Assembly (NCBI GenBank): GCA_029242545.1
Contig: JAQWTV010000062.1
Location: forward strand, 1 to 64,000
Direction: 5' to 3'
DNA length: 64,000 bases
From: Roseibacillus sp.
GTDB taxonomy: Bacteria > Verrucomicrobiota > Verrucomicrobiia > Verrucomicrobiales > Akkermansiaceae
How positions within the stretch are numbered: position 1 is the first letter of the stretch; every line of letters begins with the position of its first letter. The notes beneath the pieces were generated by a model that searched no databases, was not told the DNA's origin, and worked only from the letters and a program-made list of their open reading frames with translations. Positions 55,875-64,000 of the stretch are shown piece after piece. Made by a program: the position numbers and the translations under genes.

Positions 55875-56525
55875 TCATACCAGACCCCGGTCCATCAAGA
55901 TCAGGATCCCAAGCGCAAGCAGTCCGACCCCAAAAGCAACATCGAACCAGGGAGCTGCCCGGCGGTAGCCGGATCGGACAGGCGGAAATTGCAGGAGCCA
56001 GACGTAAAGTGCCCAGAGGGCAAGACCCTGCCCCACGATGATCAGCCACAAGGCTGGCGCCCACCATATCGGCCGATCACCACTGACAAAATCGGTTACC
56101 ACCGCAGCAAATATAATCGCCACTTTCGGGTTCAGGAGATTACAGAGAAGACCCCGAAGATAGGCCGACCGCCCTCCTGCATGATCCTTTTCTTCTTTAT
56201 CCACCTTCTTACCACCTAAGCCCATACCGGCGAGTAAAAGGCGCAAACCCAGGCAGACGAGATAGGCAGCAGCCATCCAGCGCAATACCTCTGTCAGCCC
56301 CTCTTTCAGGCCCATTAGGTATGCCATCCCAAAGACTGCGACGGTGGCGTGAACGCACAGACCTGAGGCAATACCCGCCGACATCCACCACCCCGCCGAG
56401 CGGCCCTGCGCCAACGCGGTACGCGTGAGCAGAATCATATCGGGGCCAGGGCTGAATTGACCCAGTGCTATTACACCTGCAAACACCAGAAGCTCTCCAG
56501 TCACAAAGGAAGAAGAGCAGCGCAA
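55875..56525 (-). CDS. LysE/RhtB family amino acid exporter
   Basis: VIALGQFSPGPDMILLTRTALAQGRSAGWWMSAGIASGLCVHATVAVFG; GLLCNLLNPKVAIIFAAV. Confidence 0.92.
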   Translation of the reverse strand: MRCSSSFVTGELLVFAGVIALGQFSPGPDMILLTRTALAQGRSAGWWMSAGIASGLCVHATVAVFGMAYLMGLKEGLTEVLRWMAAAYLVCLGLRLLLAGMGLGGKKVDKEEKDHAGGRSAYLRGLLCNLLNPKVAIIFAAVVTDFVSGDRPIWWAPALWLIIVGQGLALWALYVWLLQFPPVRSGYRRAAPWFDVAFGVGLLALGILILMDRGLV

Positions 56526-56882
56526 TCATCTTCCGGCAATACCAAGACAAGAGGAGGGATCCCATCCAGGGAGAATTCTGGCGGAACCACCGCTTGGTGA
56601 AGAGCGCACCTCGACAACCAATCCCAGGCAGGCACATCCCTCCGCAATACCTGCCCAAGCTGCTCCAAATACTGCAAAAAAAGAGCTCCGCAGCAATGAG
56701 AGAGATCCCTGGGATCACATCGTCCACGGCTCTGAAGTGAACTCTCATTGATTGTTCCCCTCGATAAATTCGTTGAGACAGGCTATCATCCCGCCAAGGA
56801 AATTATCCCACAGGTCTTGGAGTCACTTCCTCCGCAGGCAGGGTAGAACAGAAAACCCTGCCGCCCGGATGGCCTGAGACAC

Positions 56883-59645
56883 ATGAAAGCAGGATCAATG
56901 GAGTTCCCACCTCTTCCAAACTGGCTGCAACCGGGCGCCCCTCTTCTGGTAGCGCTACTCCTGAGCGGATCCATCACAAGTCCTGCCACTCCGCTTCGGG
57001 TCGCCACCTTGAATGTCGAGTTCGGACTCGGCGAACCCGGCAGCACCTCATTCCAAGCAACTGCGAATATTCTTGAGCGTATCGATGCAGATGTCATCGC
57101 CCTGCAGGAGATGACCCGAGCTGACTTTGATGGGTCTCCAAGCTCATTCTCAAGTCTTGCCACTGCACTAGGCTACCCGCATATGCACGTCGCTACCACC
57201 CAGCGTGTTCTAGACTCCAGTCTCCGTAACGCCTTCATGAGCCGTCACCCCCTTACCTCGACCTTCAACATTGCCTCTCCCCCGGGGGCCTTGGACATGG
57301 TGCGTCAGATTCCCGCCATCGTGGTAGACATTCCAGGCACCGTAGCGGACCCTACGATTCTCACCCTGCATCTCAAGTGCTGCCTCGATATCGATGACCC
57401 ATTCCGGCGAGCAGTTGAATTAAAACGCAGCACTGATTTCCTCACCCAGCAAGCGCTTAGCGCGGAGGACAACCTGATTATCCTTGGCGACTTTAATCTG
57501 ATTGGGGGTGATTTCAGCTACAATGAGATCCCTCCGGGATTACCCAGATCGTTTATTCTAGGTGAAGATATCGGCTTCCCAGTCAACTACTACACAAACC
57601 CTGTGGACTATTTCGTGCCGTGGTCGATTGCTACGGTAGGAAGCACTCAACTCAATGGCTCTTCTGTGACTCAGGGCAGCAGCCAACTCGATTTCATCCT
57701 CGCCACTCGCTCCCTCCGAAGTCGCCCCTACGCAGGTGAAATCTATAATAGCGCTCTGGACATCGATAACAGAACAGGACTTCCAAAGGCTGGGTCACCC
57801 CTCCCTGAAAGAACAAGCACTAACGCCTCAGATCATCTTGCCGTTTTTGCTGACTTCAATCTGACATCCCGCGACTCTCTGGTCCTTCGCATTTCTGCCA
57901 GTGAAACGGCAGAGTCAGACCCCACCGGATCTGTCTTCCTCACCGTCGAGATCCCCTCCCCGCCGGATCAGGGAGAAACCGTAGAGATTCTTCTTACTTC
58001 CTCAGACCCGGGTGAAGCTGTTCCAGTCACGTCCACCCTGCTCTTCACGAGTGGCCAGACCACTCGGACCGTGGACATTTCTCCTCAGCTGGATGGCTTG
58101 GTGGATGGGCCAAAGGAAGTCATCTTTACTGCAAGCTCTGCGGAATTTTCTCCTGCGACTGCGCGGCTTGTGGTTACCGACAGCTCTTCCGAAGTGTATG
58201 TCATTAGCAACATCGGACAACCAGTAGTCGAAACCTTTGAGAACTTTGACGGGCTCTCATCCCCGCCCCTCTGGACCGTTTCCGGAGGACCTTGGCGAGG
58301 CGCAGACAACGGGGCTCAGGGGATGGTCGGACTCTACTCCTTCGGAAGTGACGGATCCCTCGGATTTCTCCTCCACGAGGAACCCTTCTCGGCCACTACC
58401 TTCTTCCGCAACGATACGGGGACCATCCTCACCGCTCTTGAAATCGCTTACGACTTCGAGCAGTGGCGGAGCTTTCCTGGAGAGCGCCTCGATGCGGTTA
58501 CGGTGGAAGCCTCGGTCGCAGGAACACCCACAGCGCTTCCTGCCCTGACTTTCACAACAGACCCCCCGCCTGGTGCCGAAGGACCCATCCCAGACGGAAT
58601 TACGATCTCTCTGACGGGACGTCTAGACGAGATTCTCATTCCTCCCGGCGAGATCGTCGAGCTGACCTTCACCGCACGGCCCGGACAACCTTTTACCGAA
58701 ATAGAGGATTACGTGCGTTTAAACGAATTCCACTACGATAACGCGGGTGCAGATCTCAACGAATTCCTCGAGATACTGGTTGCCCCCGGATACCAGGGCC
58801 GCGCTGAGGAGGTGGAAGTCTACCTCTACAACGGAAATGGAGGGGCTATTTATGGACAACACCCCCTCCCCTCGTTCTCGTTGGGCCAGATCCTTCCCTC
58901 AGGGCACCGCGTCTATTCCAAACTTATACCCCGAATCCAGAATGGACCCGATGGTATCGCTCTGGTCGTGAACGGTGACATAGCGGAATTTGTCTCTTAC
59001 GAAGGCTCCATCACCGCAACGGAAGGCCCCGCGAATGGGCTCACTTCCGATAACATCGGAGTAGCGCAATCCAACCCTGTGCCAGAGCCCGGCACTGGTA
59101 GTCTCGGGTTGAATGATGCCCTTGAATGGACTCGCTTCTTGAGCCAGCCAACGCCCGGCCAGCTCAATCATGGACAGCTTCTGGGCCCTGCCCTGATCCC
59201 CGGAATTGCTCTCGATAATGTCACTGTAACTGCCATCGCTGACCACGATCGGGATGGGCTTCCTGACCACATCGAGGAACAACTCGGCACCAATCCCCAG
59301 CTATCGGATAGCGACAATGATGGCATCTCTGACGGCGAGGAGGATTTTGATGGCGACCTGCAGAGCAACCTCGCTGAAATCCTGGTTACCAGGACGGACC
59401 CCCAGAATTCTTCTTCCCGCTTTGCTCTCACTGTGGCCGCGAATCCCGCGATCCCCGGAGAAACTCTCCTTTCCTATCCAACCTTACCGGGGAGGACCTA
59501 TACGACCTTTCGAAGTGACGACCTTTCGGGATGGCAATCTGTCGCTTCCGATATCGGAACGGGGCGCGTTCACACTCGCTCCGTAGCTCCAGACCCCCGA
59601 TCCTCTGCTGCATTTTTCAGGGTGGAAGTGGCCATGGAAAGATAG
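56883..59645 (+). CDS. Secreted endonuclease/exonuclease/phosphatase (EEP) protein with lamin-tail-like domain and TSP3-type repeats
   Basis: RVATLNVEFGLGE...DADVIALQEMTRADF, NLIILGDFNLIGGDFSY, TNASDHLAVFADF (EEP); VRLNEFHYDNAGADLNEFLEILVAPG (lamin-tail-like); DHDRDGLPDHIEEQLGTNPQLSDSDNDGISDGEEDFDGD (TSP3-like). Confidence 0.88.
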   Translation: MKAGSMEFPPLPNWLQPGAPLLVALLLSGSITSPATPLRVATLNVEFGLGEPGSTSFQATANILERIDADVIALQEMTRADFDGSPSSFSSLATALGYPHMHVATTQRVLDSSLRNAFMSRHPLTSTFNIASPPGALDMVRQIPAIVVDIPGTVADPTILTLHLKCCLDIDDPFRRAVELKRSTDFLTQQALSAEDNLIILGDFNLIGGDFSYNEIPPGLPRSFILGEDIGFPVNYYTNPVDYFVPWSIATVGSTQLNGSSVTQGSSQLDFILATRSLRSRPYAGEIYNSALDIDNRTGLPKAGSPLPERTSTNASDHLAVFADFNLTSRDSLVLRISASETAESDPTGSVFLTVEIPSPPDQGETVEILLTSSDPGEAVPVTSTLLFTSGQTTRTVDISPQLDGLVDGPKEVIFTASSAEFSPATARLVVTDSSSEVYVISNIGQPVVETFENFDGLSSPPLWTVSGGPWRGADNGAQGMVGLYSFGSDGSLGFLLHEEPFSATTFFRNDTGTILTALEIAYDFEQWRSFPGERLDAVTVEASVAGTPTALPALTFTTDPPPGAEGPIPDGITISLTGRLDEILIPPGEIVELTFTARPGQPFTEIEDYVRLNEFHYDNAGADLNEFLEILVAPGYQGRAEEVEVYLYNGNGGAIYGQHPLPSFSLGQILPSGHRVYSKLIPRIQNGPDGIALVVNGDIAEFVSYEGSITATEGPANGLTSDNIGVAQSNPVPEPGTGSLGLNDALEWTRFLSQPTPGQLNHGQLLGPALIPGIALDNVTVTAIADHDRDGLPDHIEEQLGTNPQLSDSDNDGISDGEEDFDGDLQSNLAEILVTRTDPQNSSSRFALTVAANPAIPGETLLSYPTLPGRTYTTFRSDDLSGWQSVASDIGTGRVHTRSVAPDPRSSAAFFRVEVAMER

Positions 59646-59702
59646 ATCCCATTCGGCTGCTTACCCTTGCGTCGAGGCCGATAGCACCTCAGTCTCCCCG
59701 CC

Positions 59703-62447
59703 GTGTCTTTCCCCCTTCCCGGTCAGCGATGGACCAGCGCGTCCCAGCCGGAACTCGGCCTTGGACTGATCATCACTGCGGAGGGAGATCGCGTGGAGAT
59801 CTGCTTCCCTGCCGCCGAGGAAGTCCGTCAGTATGTCTTCTCCTCCGCACCACTAATCCGGGTCCACTTCAAGGAAGGCGACAGGATTAAGAATCAGGCA
59901 GGACAGGAATCCACGGTGGAGGCGGTTGAAGAAAGGGACGGGCTTCTCGTTTACCTTTGCGGGGATGAGGAGATCCGGGAAGAACATCTGTTCGACGCCC
60001 TGAGCTTTATCAAACCGGAGGAGCGTCTTCTTGCTGGGCAGTGTGATGATCTCCGCTCATACGAACTTCGGGTGCAGGCTCTCCAGCAGAACGGAAGATT
60101 TCGCTGCTCACCGGCCCGGGGATTCTCGGGCGCCCGTATCGACCTGATTCCTCATCAGCTTGCAATTGCGGCCGAAGCCGCCGGCCGTCTGGCCCCCCGG
60201 GTACTTCTGGCAGATGAAGTCGGTCTGGGAAAGACCATCGAGGCATGCCTCATCCTGCACAGGTTGCATCTGACAGGGAGGGCAGACCGGGTTCTGATCC
60301 TGGTACCCGAACCCCTGGTTCATCAGTGGTTCGTTGAGCTACTTCGTCGCTTCAATCTGCTATTCGCCATTTTTGATGAGGACCGCTGCAAGTCCATCCA
60401 GGGACCGGAAGGTGATCCTAATCCTTTTTTGGACAGTCAGTTGATCCTTTCTACAACTGAATTTCTCACTGCCCACCCCCAGAGGGCTGAGGAAGCAAGA
60501 GCCGCAGGATTTGATCTCATGATCGTAGACGAAGCTCACCACCTTCAGTGGAAGCCTGATTCTGCAAGCCAGGCTTACTCCGTCATCGAGTCACTATCTG
60601 AAGTGACCGCATCACTCCTCTTACTGACTGCCACTCCCGAACAACTCGGACCTGAAGGGCACTTCGCCCGCCTTCGCCTTCTCGACCCTGAGCGGTTCCC
60701 CGACCTTTCCGACTTTCGACAGGAAGCTGAAGAATACGAATCCCTCGCCGGCGTTGTCGGCAGACTCTCAGAAGGAACCCCGCTCAACCGTGACGATAAA
60801 GCCATTATCACAGAGCGCTCAGAGCGGTCGGCCGATCTTGTGGCGGCTCTCGACAATGAGGACACTTCCAGCCGGCAGAGCCTCGCGCGGGACCTGATCG
60901 ACTGTTTTGGCACCGGCAGAGTCATGTTCCGCAATACCCGGGAACGACTTACGGGGTTCCCTGAGCGAAAGCTTCACCTTGTTCAGCTTGAGCTTTCCTC
61001 AACTGATGAAGCGGATCCTGTGGAAGTCCGCGTGGATTGGCTGGCTGATTTCCTTCAGGGGATCCCTCAAGAGAAAGTCGTCCTGATCTGCGAATCAGCC
61101 GAACTCGCCGAGTCAATACGAGCTCTTCTTCTTACTCGTATTCAAATCGAATCTGCGCAGTTCCATGAGAAACTCACCCTGCTCCAGCGGGACCGCAATG
61201 CTGCATGGTTCGCAGACCCCGAGGGAGCAAGAATCCTCATCTGCTCGGAAATCGGATCGGAGGGGCGGAATTTCCAGTTTGCTCACCATCTCGTCCTCTT
61301 CGATCTTCCCATTAACCCGGAACTACTTGAGCAGCGAATCGGCCGACTCGACCGGATCGGACAAACTGAGACCGTGAACATTCATGTCCCAGTGGTAAAA
61401 GGCTCGAGCGATGAGCTCCTTGCTCGCTGGTATTCTGAGGGCCTTGATGCTTTTGAACATCCGCTCAAAGGGGCTTCTACTCTGCTCGCGTCCCTCGGTC
61501 CGGAACTGAAGGGCCTGCAGGAGAACGAAGACCCTAGCTCCTTCGAGGATTTTCTCAAGCGTAGCGCCTTGATGAAAGAGCAGGTGTCACAGGATCTTTC
61601 TTCCGGTCATGACCGTCTTCTGGAACTGGGAGCGCCATCATCGGAAAGCGCCCAAACTCTCATTGAGCATATCTCGAATGCTGATCATGATCCTGATTTC
61701 GAGAAATTTGTCATTCGTCTCTTCGATTATCTCGGACTCGAGGTCGAGGATCTCTCCTTGCGAAGTTATATCTTCAAGAAAGGAGAACGCCTCAGCGAGG
61801 ATTTCGCGGAATTCCCCGAGGATGGACTTTCTGTAACCTTTGATCGCGACTTCGCTCTCGCCCGGGAAGACATCGCCCTGATTACCCCGGACCATCCACT
61901 TTTCCGGGATGCTATCGAAGTCCTCCTCAGCAGGGAACAGGGCAACTGCAGCTTTGCTCATTGGAAAACCGCTCGGGGCAAAACCATGCTCCTTGAATGT
62001 AATTATGTTCTGGAATGCCTCGGCCCCTCCCGCCTGCATATAGACCGATTTCTTCCTCCTACACCCTACCGGACAGTCGTTGACCACAAGGGCAACGATC
62101 ATAGCTCCGACGAGGGCCTGCCATCTGCCAATCTTGAGCCGAGAAGTCCCCGCAAACTGGTCTCGCAGAGTGTCTTCAGAAAGGACATCCTTCCCGGGAT
62201 GCTTAAAAAAGCGGAGCAAATCACCGGCGAACAGGCCGACAGCCAGATCGCCCAGGCGGTGGAGGATGCCGGGAAATCATTAAGCGCCGAGATCAAGCGT
62301 CTCCACGATCTGGCTGCCAAAAACAACAAGGTGTCTCCTGCTGAAATTGAAGCCCTGACAAGCCACCGTGACGAGATTCTGCGGCTTCTCGGCCAGTCGA
62401 GACTCCGCCTCGATGCTCTCCGGCTGATCTGGAGAACTCCAGCCTGA
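59703..62447 (+). CDS. rapA: RapA-like RNA polymerase-associated SNF2 helicase
   Basis: LIPHQLAIAAEAAGRLAPRVLLADEVGLGKTIEACLILHRL, MIVDEAHHLQW, LLLTATPEQLGPEGHFARLRLLDPERF, ICSEIGSEGRNFQFAHHLVLFDLPINPELLEQRIGRLDRIGQ. Confidence 0.95.
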   Translation: MSFPLPGQRWTSASQPELGLGLIITAEGDRVEICFPAAEEVRQYVFSSAPLIRVHFKEGDRIKNQAGQESTVEAVEERDGLLVYLCGDEEIREEHLFDALSFIKPEERLLAGQCDDLRSYELRVQALQQNGRFRCSPARGFSGARIDLIPHQLAIAAEAAGRLAPRVLLADEVGLGKTIEACLILHRLHLTGRADRVLILVPEPLVHQWFVELLRRFNLLFAIFDEDRCKSIQGPEGDPNPFLDSQLILSTTEFLTAHPQRAEEARAAGFDLMIVDEAHHLQWKPDSASQAYSVIESLSEVTASLLLLTATPEQLGPEGHFARLRLLDPERFPDLSDFRQEAEEYESLAGVVGRLSEGTPLNRDDKAIITERSERSADLVAALDNEDTSSRQSLARDLIDCFGTGRVMFRNTRERLTGFPERKLHLVQLELSSTDEADPVEVRVDWLADFLQGIPQEKVVLICESAELAESIRALLLTRIQIESAQFHEKLTLLQRDRNAAWFADPEGARILICSEIGSEGRNFQFAHHLVLFDLPINPELLEQRIGRLDRIGQTETVNIHVPVVKGSSDELLARWYSEGLDAFEHPLKGASTLLASLGPELKGLQENEDPSSFEDFLKRSALMKEQVSQDLSSGHDRLLELGAPSSESAQTLIEHISNADHDPDFEKFVIRLFDYLGLEVEDLSLRSYIFKKGERLSEDFAEFPEDGLSVTFDRDFALAREDIALITPDHPLFRDAIEVLLSREQGNCSFAHWKTARGKTMLLECNYVLECLGPSRLHIDRFLPPTPYRTVVDHKGNDHSSDEGLPSANLEPRSPRKLVSQSVFRKDILPGMLKKAEQITGEQADSQIAQAVEDAGKSLSAEIKRLHDLAAKNNKVSPAEIEALTSHRDEILRLLGQSRLRLDALRLIWRTPA

Positions 62448-62521
62448 GAGGATATTCGTCGATCTGGCATCGCCCCAAGGTTTCCCTTTTCTGCCGACCA
62501 GGAAGCTTCTACTCTGGAGAC

Positions 62522-62935
62522 ATGAACTTATTTCCTGCCCTTCTGGTAGCGCTCCCTCTTTTGATTACCGCGGCCCCGGCCGACAAAGCCAAAATTAAAC
62601 CTGCTCCAGTAATTCATTTGGATGCCGGACAAACATCCAAAATCCTAAACGGCCCGGATAAGAAAAAAAGGCCGACCATCATCGACATCAGAACGCTGGG
62701 TGAATTCAAGGCGGGGCACCTTCAAGGCGCAGTTCACATCGACTTCCTCGCAGAGGATTTTTCCACCAAGATAGGCAAGCTAAATAGAAACACATCCTAT
62801 CTGGTTCACTGTCAAAGCGGCGGACGAAGCTCTAACTCTCTTGCACTCTGGAAGACCCTGGGCTTCGGAAAAATATACCATCTCGACGGTGGTCTTCTTG
62901 CTTGGAAAAAGGCGGGGCTGCCCATCGTCAAATAA
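62522..62935 (+). CDS. Exported rhodanese-like domain protein
   Basis: Signal peptide LLVALPLLITAAPA; TIIDIRTLGEFKAGHLQGAVHIDF; VHCQSGGRSSN. Confidence 0.9.
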   Translation: MNLFPALLVALPLLITAAPADKAKIKPAPVIHLDAGQTSKILNGPDKKKRPTIIDIRTLGEFKAGHLQGAVHIDFLAEDFSTKIGKLNRNTSYLVHCQSGGRSSNSLALWKTLGFGKIYHLDGGLLAWKKAGLPIVK

Positions 62936-62950
62936 ACAACCGCAAACAAG

Positions 62951-63286
62951 ATGCTGAGGATGCTGAAAACTCCTATCGGCAGACTGAGGGCAGTCAGCCT
63001 GCTTGAGGGATTTTCCTACCTCGTGCTTCTCTATTGCTCGATTGTGATGAAGCGGATTCAGGGACATGAGGAAGCCATCAACCTCCCCGGAATGATTCAT
63101 GGAGTCCTTTTCATTCTCCTCTGCCTTCTTCTTTGGCTCGTTCGGAAGCCCTCGGGATGGAGTTACCACAGATGCGCTATCGTTTTTATAGCTGCCCTTC
63201 TCCCCTTCGGCCCCTTCTTCGTTGAACCATGGCTGAAACGGGAGGATGCGAGGGTCAGGAATGCCGGCCAGAAAGAATCCTCCTAG
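62951..63286 (+). CDS. DUF3817-like integral membrane protein
   Basis: TPIGRLRAVSLLEGFSYLVLLYCSIVMKRIQGHEEAINLPGMIHGVLFILLCLLLW. Confidence 0.8.
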   Translation: MLRMLKTPIGRLRAVSLLEGFSYLVLLYCSIVMKRIQGHEEAINLPGMIHGVLFILLCLLLWLVRKPSGWSYHRCAIVFIAALLPFGPFFVEPWLKREDARVRNAGQKESS

Positions 63287-63290
63287 GAAT

Positions 63291-63785
63291 TTAACGAGCG
63301 CAGTTCTCGCAGAGGTCTGCCTCCGGCTTCTGCTCGAGACGAGCATAGCTGATCCAATCCTGACAGCTCTCGCAAATGCCGTAGTCTCCCTCATCCATTC
63401 TGCGGAGAGCTTGCTGAAGCTCGTGAATACGCTGATTTCTCCGGCGCGTGGCATCTTTGCGAACTTCCTCCATCTGCATCGAGTCGAGGCGTGAAAGGCG
63501 TCCGATCGCAACGTCCACCGCGACAGCCTGAGGATCAATTTCCTCACTGGTGGCTTCTTTCCTTAGGGACTCGAGCTCTTTTCTCGCCCGGATCTCTAGC
63601 TCGATCTGCTCTTCGACTGTCAACACTTCCTCAGCATGCAGCTCTCTCCTCGTCAGGCAAGATTGCCTGCAAGAATCCTCGCCACGACCTTCTCCAGTTG
63701 AGACCCTGAATCCATGAAACCCGCAGTGTGGTGCGCCTCCATGGCCTTGGGCATGATTGCTCCGGTAATGGCGCACCCTGAGCAT
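63291..63785 (-). CDS. DksA/TraR C4-type zinc-finger protein (start uncertain; true N-terminus probably downstream of track ATG)
   Basis: ALRRMDEGDYGICESCQDWISYARLEQKPEADLCENCAR. Confidence 0.82.
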   Translation of the reverse strand: MLRVRHYRSNHAQGHGGAPHCGFHGFRVSTGEGRGEDSCRQSCLTRRELHAEEVLTVEEQIELEIRARKELESLRKEATSEEIDPQAVAVDVAIGRLSRLDSMQMEEVRKDATRRRNQRIHELQQALRRMDEGDYGICESCQDWISYARLEQKPEADLCENCAR

Positions 63786-64000
63786 GAGTTCATGGCGGGC
63801 CTTTCAGCCCCCTCCCCAGCAACCGTCCTTCTTATCACCGGCCCCGAGTTGGTCGACTCATGGAAACCCTTTGTAGCTTGGAAAAAGCGTCTTGGGAAAC
63901 CAGTGCGGATCCTGAGTACTACCCAGATATCAGAACGCTATGAGGCAAAGGATCTTCAGGAAAAAATTCGACGCTGTATCCGCAATCATACTGATCACCT
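63714..64000 (+). CDS. Peptidase C25 (gingipain)-like secreted protein, truncated by right window edge
   Basis: Open to the window end, not in the track: MKPAVWCASMALGMIAPVMAHPEHEFMAGLSAPSPATVLLITGPELVDSWKPFVAWKKRLGKPVRILSTTQISERYEAKDLQEKIRRCIRNHTDH; signal peptide then a C25-propeptide/catalytic-start-like segment. Confidence 0.6.
   Translation, partial: MKPAVWCASMALGMIAPVMAHPEHEFMAGLSAPSPATVLLITGPELVDSWKPFVAWKKRLGKPVRILSTTQISERYEAKDLQEKIRRCIRNHTDH

Noticed and set aside
46349-62470. Other antisense/overlapping ORFs opposite PhoD, fba, VC0807-like, EEP and rapA genes
   Set aside because: Fully overlapped by strongly supported genes; translations are not protein-family-like.
1-64000. Prophage, transposon or integron signatures
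   Set aside because: No transposase, integrase, phage structural genes or terminal inverted repeats recognised. The tRNA-Tyr at 52.1 kb has no adjacent integrase.

Overview
The window looks like it comes from a PVC-type bacterium (Verrucomicrobiota/Planctomycetota-like; inference from LEPR-XLL, lamin-tail and C25-type proteins). Its dominant feature is a giant minus-strand ORF that the supplied ORF track omits because it has no stop inside the window. It runs from a likely GTG at 38252 off the left edge: at least 12,750 codons, with an N-terminal LEPR-XLL motif (VEQLEPRFLLSA), dozens of ~115-150 aa beta-rich modules, and an RTX-like GGNGDD region near the left edge. Upstream on the same strand is a compact gene set: GAF+HlyD adaptor (44376-42601), PqqD-like/M50 protease/HlyD fusion (42560-40404) and a truncated SecA-like ATPase (translationally coupled, likely start 40404, end 38431). 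I propose that these four genes form a dedicated export/processing system for the giant surface protein; this is the main discovery candidate. The right third (44.6-64 kb) is mostly ordinary: TolB-like propeller, PhoD phosphatase, ABC transporter, tRNA-Tyr, class II FBP aldolase, VC0807-like protein, pterin dehydratase, L,D-transpeptidase, LysE exporter, secreted EEP nuclease with lamin-tail and TSP3 repeats, RapA helicase, rhodanese, DUF3817-like protein, DksA/TraR protein and the 5' end of a C25-like protease.
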